A DNA stretch of 64,000 nucleotides. Origin: CAZZHG01 sp964653655. Lineage in GTDB: Bacteria > Bdellovibrionota > FAC87 > UBA2466. The stretch is taken from contig CAZZHG010000013.1 in NCBI GenBank assembly GCA_964653655.1, forward strand, positions 3,264 through 67,263. The letters run 5' to 3'. Positions 25,894 through 34,924 of this stretch are shown here, in pieces. Position 1 is the first letter of the stretch; every line of letters begins with the position of its first letter. The position numbers and the translations under genes are program-made. The notes under the pieces are model-generated. The model ran no database searches. It was not told the DNA's origin and saw only the letters and a list, made by a program, of their open reading frames with translations.

Positions 25894-26229
25894 TTGATCG
25901 CGGTTGTTTTTGTTTTGCTCTTGGCCGTCGGCTGCGACGACAAGGAGAACCAGGCCGCGGAGCCGCCGATGGATCCCAAATCCCTCTGGAGCGAAGGGGC
26001 CATCCAAAGTTATATCGGCTGCGAGCCGGTCGACTCGGCCCTCTGCAAATGCGTGATCGAAAAGATCACCGCAGTCTATACCCCCGAGCAGGTACGCCAG
26101 AGACCTCCGATGGTTGCCGCCGACTTACTCGCGGCCCATGGGAAATGCCTGTACCCGTCGACCGACGAGCCGGTGCCGCAAACCGCGCCGGCTCAGCCGA
26201 CCACCATGCCGAAGTTTCCGCCTACGTGA
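25894..26229 (+). CDS. small lipoprotein with stop codon directly after its best start
   Basis: 111 aa if translated from TTG 25894, which has no ribosome site. Six codons upstream, ATG 25876 follows GGGAGA but the next codon is TAA (25879-25881); all codons after it are in frame and would give MxAKHTLIAVVFVLLLAVGC, an ideal lipoprotein signal. So either the gene carries a nonsense change or sequence error at codon 2, or translation starts at TTG. The mature part has three spaced Cys (IGCEP, LCKCVIEK) and a Pro-rich tail. Its stop is 4 nt from a convergent gene. Confidence 0.6.
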   Translation: MIAVVFVLLLAVGCDDKENQAAEPPMDPKSLWSEGAIQSYIGCEPVDSALCKCVIEKITAVYTPEQVRQRPPMVAADLLAAHGKCLYPSTDEPVPQTAPAQPTTMPKFPPT

Positions 26230-26233
26230 AGGA

Positions 26234-27061
26234 CTAGCCCCGCAGCTCGGTACGGATGCGGGTCATGTTCCCGTTGACACTCTTCGTGATGGCCTCGCGG
26301 AACAGATTCTCCGTCTTGTTGGAGAGGTCCATCTTTCCGTCCTTGATGTACACGGAGGAATTCGCTTCGTACTTCTGCATCTCCGCCATCGCCGGCGTTC
26401 TGAGCGCGTAGTCGCCGTCCTTGTTGATGATGTCGAGCCGAGTCGCCGCTTCCGGGCGAACGCTGCGGTGGCCGGTTCCCCAGGTCCACATGCTTTCGTC
26501 GAAGGAGCTCTTCACCTCGATGACCGCGACCGCATCGACCTTCAAGGACTCGGCTAGATCCTTTAGTTTCAGGATCGTCGAGTTGCCGCCGGTGTAGCTG
26601 CCTCGGTTGTCTCCTGCCGTCAAGTCGATCGCTTGAGTGCCGGGGAGAGTCACGTAGTTCCTCTGCACCACTTTGCCCAGAAAGCCGACGATGCTGTTCA
26701 AAGTTTCATTACCCATCGAAGGCGGCGTCGCGGCTTTTTTGTAAGCGGGGTGCTTGGCCACGGCTTCGATCGGCATCACGCTCCAACCCGCCGCCTTGAA
26801 GGCGTCGGCGTAGGATTTCGCGGTGAAGGTAACGAGGCGGATGCGCCAGTCGGTCGTGGGATCTTCCCGGCCGATGATCTTGTTTAGCGCGGCGTTGTCG
26901 TTACCCGTCGACTTGCTGCCCCGATCGCCCTTGATCTCGTTGCCGGAGAAAACGCTCACGATAGCAACCTTCTTCACCTTGTCGACTTCCGGGTGCTGAA
27001 CCCATTTACCCGCGCAACCAGCCAACATAAGGACGATTACCAACGCCGAAAAAGCTCGCAT
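26234..27061 (-). CDS. lipoprotein, hypothetical
   Basis: 275 aa; GGAGG lies 8 nt before ATG 27061. Lipobox LAGC at residues 13-16. The mature protein has a mixed strand/helix pattern, with KKVAIVSVFSG near the start, an Asn/Gly-rich region, a hydrophobic strand VDAVAVIEVKSSF near residue 175 and a helical C-terminus. This is reminiscent of periplasmic lipoproteins with a GNA1162/LpoB-like fold, but no family is claimed. Confidence 0.8.
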   Translation of the reverse strand: MRAFSALVIVLMLAGCAGKWVQHPEVDKVKKVAIVSVFSGNEIKGDRGSKSTGNDNAALNKIIGREDPTTDWRIRLVTFTAKSYADAFKAAGWSVMPIEAVAKHPAYKKAATPPSMGNETLNSIVGFLGKVVQRNYVTLPGTQAIDLTAGDNRGSYTGGNSTILKLKDLAESLKVDAVAVIEVKSSFDESMWTWGTGHRSVRPEAATRLDIINKDGDYALRTPAMAEMQKYEANSSVYIKDGKMDLSNKTENLFREAITKSVNGNMTRIRTELRG

Positions 27062-27287
27062 GCCGAAGCCTCCATGTGGGGAAAAAGGAAAAATTTTATC
27101 ATCTGGAAGGCCTTGGGCGTAAGGAAAGGAATTCTAACGGCCCGCGCGCCAGCAAAGCCCCAGGCCCTTCCTTATATAGGGGTGGTTGCGCCCAGCTTAC
27201 AGCCGCCCCGGCCCCAACCACTCTCTTGTTGACGCAGCGCTTCTATTCATGGGAAGAATTCGCGTTCATTGAGAGATCTGGTTTGAA

Positions 27288-27312
27288 TTAAGTAATCGTA
27301 ACTATTACTTAA
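27288..27312. promoter_or_regulatory. 25-bp AT-rich inverted repeat before the second SulP gene
   Basis: TTAAGTAAT (27288-27296) and ATTACTTAA (27304-27312) with a 7-nt centre, ending 16 nt before the SulP ATG. The arms are perfect and unusually AT-rich for this genome; a repressor or activator site is likely. Confidence 0.55.
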
Positions 27313-27328
27313 AACCTAAAGAGAGTTT

Positions 27329-29002
27329 ATGAAAGTCAATACGGCCTGGGCGAAATACCGGGCAAATCTGCGCTACGACTTACCGGCCGCCCTGGTCGTT
27401 TTCCTCGTCGCGCTTCCGCTCTGCCTGGGCATCGCCCTCGCCTCCGACGCCCCCCTCTTTTCCGGCATCATCACGGGAACCATCGGCGGCCTCGTGGTCG
27501 GGCTTCTTTCCGGATCGGAGCTGAGCGTCAGCGGGCCCGCGGCCGGCCTCACCGTTATCGTCGCCTCGGGCATCCATACTCTCGGCTCCTTCGAAATGTT
27601 CCTGCTCGCCCTTTGTCTCGCGGGCTGCTTTCAGATTCTGCTCGGCCTGATGCGGACCGGATTTCTCGCGACACTCTTTCCCAACAGCGTCGTGAAGGGA
27701 ATGCTCGCCGCCATCGGCATCACGATCATTTTGAAACAAGCGCCCCACGCGTTCGGGAGTTTCGGCCGGTTCGAAAGCGACATGGCGTTTTGGGATATCT
27801 TCACCGGCCACCGCACGATCGATACGTTGCGGCAAGCCATCAACTCGGTGCACATTTCGGCGGTACTGATTTGCGCAGCAAGCCTCGCGATTTTGGCTTT
27901 CTGGGACACGAAAACCATCAAGAGCCGCCCGTGGCTCGCCCGCATTCCCGGGCCTCTTGTGGCCGTCGCTTTCGCCTCCGCCGTGAACCAGATTTTCGCG
28001 ATCGGATTTCCGAGCCTGGAACTGCGCGCCGAAAACGGCCACCTGGTTCAGCTTCCCGGAATCGATTCCTGGAGCGCGCTCGTCGGAGAATTGCGGCACC
28101 CGCACTTCACCCTCGCGGCCTTGATGTCGCCCATGGTTTGGACGGTCGCTCTCACTCTCGCCGCCGTCGGCAGCGTGGAGACGCTTCTCTGCATCGAGTC
28201 CACCGATAAGCTGGATCCGCTGAAACGCATCTCGAACACGAACCGAGAGCTGATCGCTCAAGGTGTCGGTAACCTGCTCGCCGGCCTTGTCGGCGGAATC
28301 CCGATGACTTCCGTCATCGTGCGCAGCTCGGCGAACCTCTACGCCGGCGCGAGGACCCGCATGTCGGCGATCTTGCACGGCGCGATTCTCATGACGTCGG
28401 CGGTGGCCATCGGATCGATTCTGAACATGATTCCGCTCGCGGCTCTCGCGGCGGTGCTTCTGTCGGTGGGCTACAAACTCGCTCACCCGAAGCTCATGAA
28501 GGCCATCTATAAGGAAGGCTACAGCCAGTTCATTCCCTTTTGCGTGACCATCGCCGCGATCATCTTCACGGACCTCTTGAAGGGTGTCGCCATCGGCCTT
28601 TTCGTCGGGCTCTTCTACGTCGTGAAGGCGAGCTACCACTCGGCCATCCGCGTGGTTCGGGATCAGAACGACGTCCTTATCCGATTCAGCAAAGACGTAA
28701 CGTTCATCCACAAGATCAAGCTCAGCCAGGTTCTGGCTGAGATCGACACCGGTTGCCGTGTGCTCATCGACGCCACGCCCGCCAACTTCATCGACCACGA
28801 CGTGTACGAGTTGATCCGCGACTTCGCCGCGACCGCGAAGGAACGCGGAATTCACGTCGAAATGAAAAACTTCGAGGTACGCCGCCGCCACAAGCGGCCG
28901 ATCCCCCCGATTTTGGAAAGAGGACTAAGCCATGGAATCGCACAAGAAGTTGCTGCTCGCAAACCGCGCTTGGGTGCAAGACAAGCTAGAGCTGAAGCCT
29001 AA
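27329..29002 (+). CDS. SulP-family anion (bicarbonate-type) transporter, second copy
   Basis: 557 aa. It aligns over nearly the full length with the copy at 20115-21770 (shared LVALPLCLGIALASDAPLFSG, SELSVSGPAAGLTVIVA, NGHLVQLP), with about 12 helices and a C-terminal STAS segment (from VTFIHKIKLSQVLAE). It has a roughly 30-residue basic C-terminal extension not present in the first copy; its coding overlaps the next gene, carbonic anhydrase, by 71 nt in another frame. AAGAGAG precedes the start. Confidence 0.9.
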   Translation: MKVNTAWAKYRANLRYDLPAALVVFLVALPLCLGIALASDAPLFSGIITGTIGGLVVGLLSGSELSVSGPAAGLTVIVASGIHTLGSFEMFLLALCLAGCFQILLGLMRTGFLATLFPNSVVKGMLAAIGITIILKQAPHAFGSFGRFESDMAFWDIFTGHRTIDTLRQAINSVHISAVLICAASLAILAFWDTKTIKSRPWLARIPGPLVAVAFASAVNQIFAIGFPSLELRAENGHLVQLPGIDSWSALVGELRHPHFTLAALMSPMVWTVALTLAAVGSVETLLCIESTDKLDPLKRISNTNRELIAQGVGNLLAGLVGGIPMTSVIVRSSANLYAGARTRMSAILHGAILMTSAVAIGSILNMIPLAALAAVLLSVGYKLAHPKLMKAIYKEGYSQFIPFCVTIAAIIFTDLLKGVAIGLFVGLFYVVKASYHSAIRVVRDQNDVLIRFSKDVTFIHKIKLSQVLAEIDTGCRVLIDATPANFIDHDVYELIRDFAATAKERGIHVEMKNFEVRRRHKRPIPPILERGLSHGIAQEVAARKPRLGARQARAEA

Positions 29003-29555
29003 TTTCTTCGAGAGTCTGGCGGCCGGACAGAAGCCCGAGTTCCTGTGGCTCGGATGCTCGGACAGCCGTGTTCCCGCAGAAGAGATCACCGGCGCGGAGC
29101 CGGGGGAGATCTTCGTACATCGCAACATCGCGAACCTCTTCATCCGCTCGGATTTCAGCGCGATGAGCGTGCTCCAGTACGCCGTCGAGGCATTGGAAAT
29201 CAGACACATCATCGTCTGCGGCCACCACGGCTGCGGAGGCGTGCGCGCCGCCCTCTCCAACACGGACTACGGCAGCTTGAACAAGTGGCTCTTCTACATC
29301 AAGGAGAACTACACGCACCACGCCGAGGAGCTGGATAAGCTCCCCTTGGAAGAGAAAATCGACCGGATGGTGGAGTACAACGTGAAGGAGCAGGTCACGA
29401 ACCTCGCGAAGACCGCTCTCATTCAGAGAAGCTGGCGCAAGCGCAAGGCGCCGCTCCTGCACGGCTGGGTGTTCGGTCTGAAGGACGGGCACCTGCGGGA
29501 TCTGATCAACGTCGGACCGGAAACGCCCCTCGATCCGATTTTCCGCTTCGAGTGA
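28932..29555 (+). CDS. beta-carbonic anhydrase (second copy)
   Basis: 207 aa. The start MESHKKLLLANRAW aligns with the first copy, and AGAGGA lies 8 nt upstream, so the start inside the SulP gene is well supported. Zinc ligands C42, D44, H98 and C101 are conserved (GCSDSR; GHHGCGG). It probably hydrates or supplies bicarbonate moved by the overlapping SulP transporter. Its stop is 2 nt from the stop of the convergent downstream gene. Confidence 0.95.
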   Translation: MESHKKLLLANRAWVQDKLELKPNFFESLAAGQKPEFLWLGCSDSRVPAEEITGAEPGEIFVHRNIANLFIRSDFSAMSVLQYAVEALEIRHIIVCGHHGCGGVRAALSNTDYGSLNKWLFYIKENYTHHAEELDKLPLEEKIDRMVEYNVKEQVTNLAKTALIQRSWRKRKAPLLHGWVFGLKDGHLRDLINVGPETPLDPIFRFE

Positions 29556-29557
29556 GA

Positions 29558-30523
29558 TTACATTCGGACGCCGAAAAAAACCTGCGCTCCGTAGTTCACG
29601 TTCACTAACAAGGTATCCTTGGTTCCTTCCGTGAAGGCGTCGGCATACACGTTCACGCCGGTCAAAATCGTCTTACCGTTGTGTCCGACCGCCACTTTCA
29701 CGCGACCGTTCACTCCCAAGTAGAGATGTTTTTGATTGCCGGCGGCGAGGCTGTAGTCCACCCACTGCGGGCCCGCTTCCCCGACGGCCGCGATGGAGAC
29801 GAAGAAGTCCGACTCGACCAGATGGAGTCCATAGCCAATCCCAAGTCCCAGAGTCTTCATCGAGATCCTACCGAGCGTCCCGTCGGGACCGAAGTCGGCT
29901 TGCTTCACGGCGGGAATAAGTTGCCCGTCCGGACGCAGCTCCTGGTAGCGGAAACTTCCCACCAGAAAGAACGAGCCCGCCGAAAGGAGCTGCCTTTCCC
30001 CCTGGGAAAAGGAAGCGCTCATGGAATAGCGTTCGGGGGAAAGCACGCGGTAGAGAACGAGGCCCGCGCCCGCGTTCACGAGATTCGGAAGCAGATAGTA
30101 TTTTTCGCCGCTCGTCCCGGAAACACCGTCGATTAGGTAACCCTTGCAGTTGGAATAGTTCAGCTCGACGCCCCATTCCCTGCCGTAGAAGTTGATGCGG
30201 TAATCCTGAAAGGTCGTCGTCCCCTCCTCGGATTGAAAGCCCGCGATGAGCGGAAGGTGAAAAGTAAGACCGCCGCTCAAGAGCTTGTACTTTGCGTTCA
30301 CGCCGAATTGGAGCCGGGTGGCCGGGCGATAGTTGAGGCTGGTATCGACCCCCAAAGTGCCGTTGGAGCTGGGAACGAGGGAAAAGCCCGCGCCGGGAAG
30401 ACTCAGCGAGCCACCCAAGTAAAAGGGAGAATCCACGGACGTATAGAATTTGCGCGAAGAAGGTTCCGAATCGGCAAGAGCAACGGCCGAAAAACAGATG
30501 AGCGCGCAAAGGAGCCGGTTCAT
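29558..30523 (-). CDS. outer-membrane barrel-like protein, DUF4421-like
   Basis: 321 aa with a signal peptide (CALICFSAVALAD). Alternating strands with Tyr/Phe and Gly run through the protein; LNYRPATRLQFGVNAKYKLL, GLGIGYGLHLVESDFFVSI and VNVNYGAQVFFGVRM at the very end are typical of a beta-barrel, and the N-terminal pattern resembles DUF4421. TATAAT sits 6 nt before the ATG, implying a leaderless mRNA. It is monocistronic, head-on to the carbonic anhydrase gene. Confidence 0.8.
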   Translation of the reverse strand: MNRLLCALICFSAVALADSEPSSRKFYTSVDSPFYLGGSLSLPGAGFSLVPSSNGTLGVDTSLNYRPATRLQFGVNAKYKLLSGGLTFHLPLIAGFQSEEGTTTFQDYRINFYGREWGVELNYSNCKGYLIDGVSGTSGEKYYLLPNLVNAGAGLVLYRVLSPERYSMSASFSQGERQLLSAGSFFLVGSFRYQELRPDGQLIPAVKQADFGPDGTLGRISMKTLGLGIGYGLHLVESDFFVSIAAVGEAGPQWVDYSLAAGNQKHLYLGVNGRVKVAVGHNGKTILTGVNVYADAFTEGTKDTLLVNVNYGAQVFFGVRM

Positions 30524-30529
30524 GCCCTC

Positions 30530-30535
30530 ATTATA
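30530..30535 (-). promoter_or_regulatory. perfect -10 box six bases before an ATG
   Basis: On the minus strand TATAAT (30535-30530) is followed by GAGGGC and ATG 30523. Transcription would start at or within a base or two of the ATG. The -35 region is poor. Confidence 0.65.
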
Positions 30536-30544
30536 CAGAATTGC

Positions 30545-31927
30545 TTAGCTGTTGGAGGACGGCCGCACCCATTCCACTTCGGTCTCGATCCGATACTCGA
30601 GGCGGTCATAGGCTTTGAGGTTTTCCCGAATCTCCCTGGACCAGGTTCCGTCGGCGTCAAGCAACGTTGCACGGCGCTCTTTGGGGATTGTTTGCGTGAG
30701 GCCCTTCACGACCAACTGAGGAACGATTTTCCATTCGACGCTGATGTGATCCTCGTCGTGCTCCGTGAGCACGAAAACGTAGTTCGTCAGCGCCGGCGAC
30801 CAGATTCGCGTGAGTCCAAGGGACCCGCCCCAATAGTCGGAGCCGATACCCGTGAAAACTCCAGGGCGCCCGGGCACCTCTTTCAGCTCGATTTTCGTGT
30901 AAGCCTGTCTCGTGAAGTCGAGCTCGTAAACTCGGCGGCCATCGGAGGCCCGGTGCCTGGAAAGGGCAAAGGAGGCCGAAGCGGTCGAAAGCGCCTGGCG
31001 AACGGCGTGGTCGATTAGCTTCAAGTCCCCGGGCTTCACCAGGACGCCCTTTCGCTGGGTACCGGTGATTTGGTGTATGTCCTGGCCAAGGGCTTTTTGA
31101 TTCAAAATTTTTGCGTCCCCGATTTCATTCGGGCTGAGAGCGGCCGCCGTGCGGACCACCTCGTCTTCCCAGGAAACCGAATAGGAGACTTGAGAGGTGA
31201 ACGGAACAATCTTCACGCCGGAAGCTCGCTCGAGGGAATCGCGAACGAAGAGATTCAGGAAAAACACTTGGCCCGCGTAGTTCAAATGGATGTCGTCGCC
31301 TCCGTGCTGAAACAGATCCGCGAACCGATCGTCCACCTTGGGAAGGACCATGTCGTTGAACGACATGAGCGAAATCTTTCCGGGATAGCGCTTCACGAGA
31401 ACCGTGAGGGCCGCATTCACGACGGAAGCATGGCGGCCGGTCCCGTCGGCGGCGCCAAGCCCTTGCGAAAGCCGTTTCAAAGGAAGGGCCTTATCGAAAA
31501 GCGTCTTTTGATCGTCCGTCATCAAAGAGGGATCGAAGAGACTGCCCACCACGATCTGACAGCCGGTCTTCAACGCCGTTTCGACGATGTCGTTCACGGC
31601 GGCGGTCAGCTCGGCATCGGTGACGTTGGGGCTGGCGAACAGCGGAAACGCGGTCGGAAAAAATCTATCGAGCATTACTCCGACGCATTGGCGGCGAGAA
31701 ACCATTGCCCGGATGGCTTCCGGATGGCGGGTGGCCAGATGGTGAAGGATGCGGTCCCGGACGCCGAAGCGAAGACCGAAACCCGCCGTGTTGCTCGCGC
31801 CGGAGGTGAAGAGAATTCCACCGGACGCGGTAAGCTCGCTCCGGAGCGTAACAAGCGCCTGAGAGTCGGCCGCGGCCTGAACGGCCACGGACAAAAGCAG
31901 TCCCGCGAAGAGAGAGAGGTACTTCAT
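30545..31927 (-). CDS. secreted protein, possibly SGNH-hydrolase-like
   Basis: 460 aa from ATG 31927 (AAGGGTG upstream; signal peptide FAGLLLSVAVQAAAD). The N-terminal half shows GILFTSGAS near residue 36, a region GCQIVVGSLFDP, and DDIHLNYAGQVFF near 210, which resembles the DxxH block of SGNH/GDSL esterases with TSGAS as a possible variant nucleophile block. The C-terminal half is unassigned, with strand-rich segments. If the match holds it would be an esterase of surface glycans or lipids; this is tentative. Confidence 0.7.
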   Translation of the reverse strand: MKYLSLFAGLLLSVAVQAAADSQALVTLRSELTASGGILFTSGASNTAGFGLRFGVRDRILHHLATRHPEAIRAMVSRRQCVGVMLDRFFPTAFPLFASPNVTDAELTAAVNDIVETALKTGCQIVVGSLFDPSLMTDDQKTLFDKALPLKRLSQGLGAADGTGRHASVVNAALTVLVKRYPGKISLMSFNDMVLPKVDDRFADLFQHGGDDIHLNYAGQVFFLNLFVRDSLERASGVKIVPFTSQVSYSVSWEDEVVRTAAALSPNEIGDAKILNQKALGQDIHQITGTQRKGVLVKPGDLKLIDHAVRQALSTASASFALSRHRASDGRRVYELDFTRQAYTKIELKEVPGRPGVFTGIGSDYWGGSLGLTRIWSPALTNYVFVLTEHDEDHISVEWKIVPQLVVKGLTQTIPKERRATLLDADGTWSREIRENLKAYDRLEYRIETEVEWVRPSSNS

Positions 31928-32164
31928 CGGCAAACACCCTTGGGTTAGGAAAAACCGGATATTGCCGGATTCGTGTGGGCCGAATAAAGCGCAAAGTTCG
32001 TCCCTTTGCGCCATACCCCCTCAAGATCGCAGGCCTATTGGAGATTCGACCCACGGCTTTCGTGGAATTTCTTTTCCGCCACGGGACCGGGAACGGGCAA
32101 AAAACGTCCCTGGGATCGGGACCGCCGCCCATGCTAAAAACCGCCCCTCACACGGAGGCACGCT

Positions 32165-32581
32165 TTGAAGTTTGGAATCGTTCTGTTGGGGCTGGTGATC
32201 GGTACCGTCTCGTTCGCGGACGAACCGCCCGGCTACGACGAAGAGATGCTTCACAACTCCGTCCACGCCTTCGTGGAAGCGATGGAAACCCCGCGGGTGT
32301 TCACCTTCGCCCCTGAAGACACGACGAAGTTCCGCGAGACCTACCAAGCTCTCAGTAAAGCAGTCGACAACGTCCACGACCAACTCGAGGAACACGCCGG
32401 TTACCCCGCGATCCGCAAGGCCGTCGTGGACTTGGAGATTCCTGCCCAGGCGTTTTATCGCGCAGCCCGCGAGAATCAGATTAGAGCGGGCAACAAACGC
32501 AACTTGCACACGAATGACGTCTTCACGTTCATGGCTTTGCAGGACGAGCTCGAGTTCTGGACGACGCCGATAAATCCGTAA
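32165..32581 (+). CDS. small secreted helical protein with TTG start
   Basis: 138 aa. GGAGG at 32154-32158 lies 6 nt before TTG 32165, and the protein begins with a signal peptide (FGIVLLGLVIGTVSFAD) only from this codon, so the TTG start is well supported. The mature part is helical (ETYQALSKAVDNVHDQLEEHAG). No family recognised. It precedes the zinc protease gene by 62 nt. Confidence 0.75.
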   Translation: MKFGIVLLGLVIGTVSFADEPPGYDEEMLHNSVHAFVEAMETPRVFTFAPEDTTKFRETYQALSKAVDNVHDQLEEHAGYPAIRKAVVDLEIPAQAFYRAARENQIRAGNKRNLHTNDVFTFMALQDELEFWTTPINP

Positions 32582-32627
32582 CGGGGAGACGAAAGTTTCG
32601 ACGCCCGTCGTCTTGGAGGAACGATGC

Positions 32628-32633
32628 TAAGAT
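32628..32633 (+). promoter_or_regulatory. extended -10 box of the zinc protease gene
   Basis: TG-C-TAAGAT (32625-32633), 10 nt before ATG 32644. No ribosome site fits that ATG, so initiation is probably leaderless. Confidence 0.5.
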
Positions 32634-32643
32634 GACCCTCTAG

Positions 32644-34524
32644 ATGGGACGCCGAACCGCCTACCTTTTCAGGAGTTTCCTGCTCCCGTTCCTAGTGTGC
32701 CTGACCGCGACGTCTTTCGCCGACAAGCACGCCCGCGAAAAGGAGTTCGAAGCGGCAAGAAAAGAACACGAGGAAAACTACAAGCGCCCCGTCAGCTACC
32801 AGGACCCGAGAGAACTGAACAAGAGTCTCGCCGGGGGCCTTTGCACCTACCGGGGTTTCTGCCGCTACTTCGCGAAAAACGCGCTCAAACCTTTTCTTTA
32901 TCAAGACTCCGCGGGATTCAAGGTACCCAATACGAACTTCCTCAGAATCGATGAAACCCTATCGGCCTGCCTGACCCATAAGAAGGAATCCATCCTGGAG
33001 CCCCTTCATCGAATCGCGGCGGAGGACTACGAGAAGTTTGAAAAGACCCTCGATAAGGGCGAGCGAAAACGCTACGCAAAACTCTACGCTTGGGCGCAGG
33101 ATAACCCGCCAAATCCGGATGCCGACGAGTTCAAGGAAGACTCTTTAGAGGAAAGCCTGGTCGCACTTTCCGGATACGAAATTGCAAAGAACGAGAAAGT
33201 TTTCGACCAAGCTTCGAAAGACGCCTATTTGAAATACCTTCGCTCCATGGAGCAGCGAACCAAATTGGAGACGGCCCCGTTTCCGGAATGGGAGATTTTG
33301 GCAAACGACTATCTCGTGAGCCCAAGCCTTTACGAAAAGACCAAACCCCCTCCCGACTTCAAGGACCACACCGACAGGGCCGCCTCCGTATTCAAGTCCG
33401 CCCAATCCGATCTTCTGGATCTCTTGAAAGAGCGCACGACCGGCTCGAACCGGGCGGCTATGGAGGGTTTGGCCACGCGACTGAAACTGATCAAGTTTGC
33501 CGTACCGACGCCGGGGTCTCCCCTGCCCTCGACTTGCTCCTCTCTCAATGCCTACTTTTCCCCGGATATCCACACCATCGTCGTTTGCCCGCAGTATCTG
33601 CGCATGCCGATACAGGCCCTCAGAAACGTAATCGGCCACGAGCTCGGGCACGTCATCGATCCCTGTCGGAACAGCTGTCCCCTGTGCCAGCAGAAAAAGC
33701 CCCCGGTCCAAGCCACCGAGGTCGTCGTCAGCGAAGCCGCGCCGACCAGCCACTCCGAGCCTCAATTGACCACGCTCGCGGGAGACAGCGCCGAGAGCTA
33801 CCATTCCCCCGCGGTCGCGGTTGAGTTTCGCAGCAACGGGGCCACCACTTTGGAAGGCGAAAAGATCATGGCCTACGCGGAAAAGGCGAGCGACTATCCC
33901 TTCAAAAGCGTTGTGGACTGCCTGGGAGGCTTCTATTCCGTAAAGGCGCGCACGAGAGACGCCAAGAAAATTACCGCCGCATTGGGCCGAGCCTACCAAG
34001 ACCTCGTCCGTTCGGGGGCCAACCCGAATGGTTCGGACGCGACTTTCCTGGAAGACGTGAAAAAGAACGCCCCAAGATTGCTCGCGGAGAAGGGCCCGTG
34101 CAACTTCGTGGTCGATCTCATGGGGGGCAGGGAAATTACCGGGGAGGAAAAAGACCAACGAACGGAGGCATTCGCGGATTGGGTCGCGAAGGAGCTATCC
34201 CGTCGTCACTTCAAGAACAAGGTCGCCATGATCACTTCGGACGGCAGCCAAACCGGCTCCGCGGTGGAACTACTTTCGTCTTTCGCTGGAGAATGCACTG
34301 AGGTGAAGGAAGCGGTCCAGGGCTACTTCGCCAAGCTCGCGAAGAAAGTGGGCTGTGAAGATTATGTTCGTCCGGCTAGCTCCGCCATGGAGTCGCAGCT
34401 ACTCAGCTATCTCGACTCTCACCCGACGGATATGGATCGGTACGAGCGGATTTTTCTGTCCAGTCCGGACATCGCAAAGTCCATGGGTTGCCCGGTGACT
34501 CCCGATACCAAGGATTGTTTATGA
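32644..34524 (+). CDS. secreted zinc metalloprotease, M13/gluzincin-like
   Basis: 626 aa with a signal peptide (FRSFLLPFLVCLTATSFAD). Zinc ligands H332 and H336 with catalytic E333 lie in VIGHELGHVID; E508 in RTEAFADW is the likely third ligand, as in the ExxAD pattern of gluzincins. The residues between them (about 345-500) include a Ser/Thr/Pro-rich insert and several Cys. The N-terminal 300 residues are helical, like the lid of M13 proteases. The stop overlaps the next gene by 4 nt (ATGA). Confidence 0.85.
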   Translation: MGRRTAYLFRSFLLPFLVCLTATSFADKHAREKEFEAARKEHEENYKRPVSYQDPRELNKSLAGGLCTYRGFCRYFAKNALKPFLYQDSAGFKVPNTNFLRIDETLSACLTHKKESILEPLHRIAAEDYEKFEKTLDKGERKRYAKLYAWAQDNPPNPDADEFKEDSLEESLVALSGYEIAKNEKVFDQASKDAYLKYLRSMEQRTKLETAPFPEWEILANDYLVSPSLYEKTKPPPDFKDHTDRAASVFKSAQSDLLDLLKERTTGSNRAAMEGLATRLKLIKFAVPTPGSPLPSTCSSLNAYFSPDIHTIVVCPQYLRMPIQALRNVIGHELGHVIDPCRNSCPLCQQKKPPVQATEVVVSEAAPTSHSEPQLTTLAGDSAESYHSPAVAVEFRSNGATTLEGEKIMAYAEKASDYPFKSVVDCLGGFYSVKARTRDAKKITAALGRAYQDLVRSGANPNGSDATFLEDVKKNAPRLLAEKGPCNFVVDLMGGREITGEEKDQRTEAFADWVAKELSRRHFKNKVAMITSDGSQTGSAVELLSSFAGECTEVKEAVQGYFAKLAKKVGCEDYVRPASSAMESQLLSYLDSHPTDMDRYERIFLSSPDIAKSMGCPVTPDTKDCL

Positions 34525-34916
34525 AACAGGTAGCGCTCATTTTATCGATAATTTCAATAAACGCGGCGGCGGTCCCTTCGCCAAGAATCGAAAGTAAACT
34601 GGACTTCGTTCTGCACGGAGGAGAGGCACGCAGCTTCAGTGTGAGCTGGCGGGACGGTAAGGTCTACGTCGGAGATCGCCGTCTCCCCGGCACGGGCGCC
34701 ATCCTGGGAAGACGTGCGTTGGCCCAAACCCTGAAAGTTCGCAGGCTCGGCGGGCCGCGGCCCGTGTGCGCGGCCGGAACGTACTTCCACAAAGTGGTTA
34801 AGGACGGAGTGGAGACCGCGGAATCTGGATGCGTGACGGAGTCGTCTTTCGATCCGAAGGTACGGGCGTTTCGAAGGCTGGTGAAGCTGGCCTGGTCTCT
34901 TCCGCCGGAGAAATGA
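34521..34916 (+). CDS. small secreted protein coupled to the zinc protease
   Basis: 131 aa from ATG 34521 (ATGA overlap with the protease stop). Signal peptide LILSIISINAAAVPS, then a strand-rich body (DFVLHGGEARSFSVSWRDGKVYV) with two Cys (RPVCAAG, SGCVTE) that could form a disulfide. Coupling suggests it works with the protease, perhaps as inhibitor or cofactor; no family match supports that. Confidence 0.75.
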   Translation: MKQVALILSIISINAAAVPSPRIESKLDFVLHGGEARSFSVSWRDGKVYVGDRRLPGTGAILGRRALAQTLKVRRLGGPRPVCAAGTYFHKVVKDGVETAESGCVTESSFDPKVRAFRRLVKLAWSLPPEK

Positions 34917-34924
34917 GACGAGAA

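Noticed and set aside
27380..28891. 503-codon minus-strand frame
   Set aside because: Antisense of the second SulP gene; His/Asp/Glu-rich composition typical of a shadow.
32624..32635. Leader peptide ATG-CTA-AGA-TGA before the zinc protease
   Set aside because: It has GGAGGA upstream but coincides with the extended -10 box, so it is probably not transcribed.
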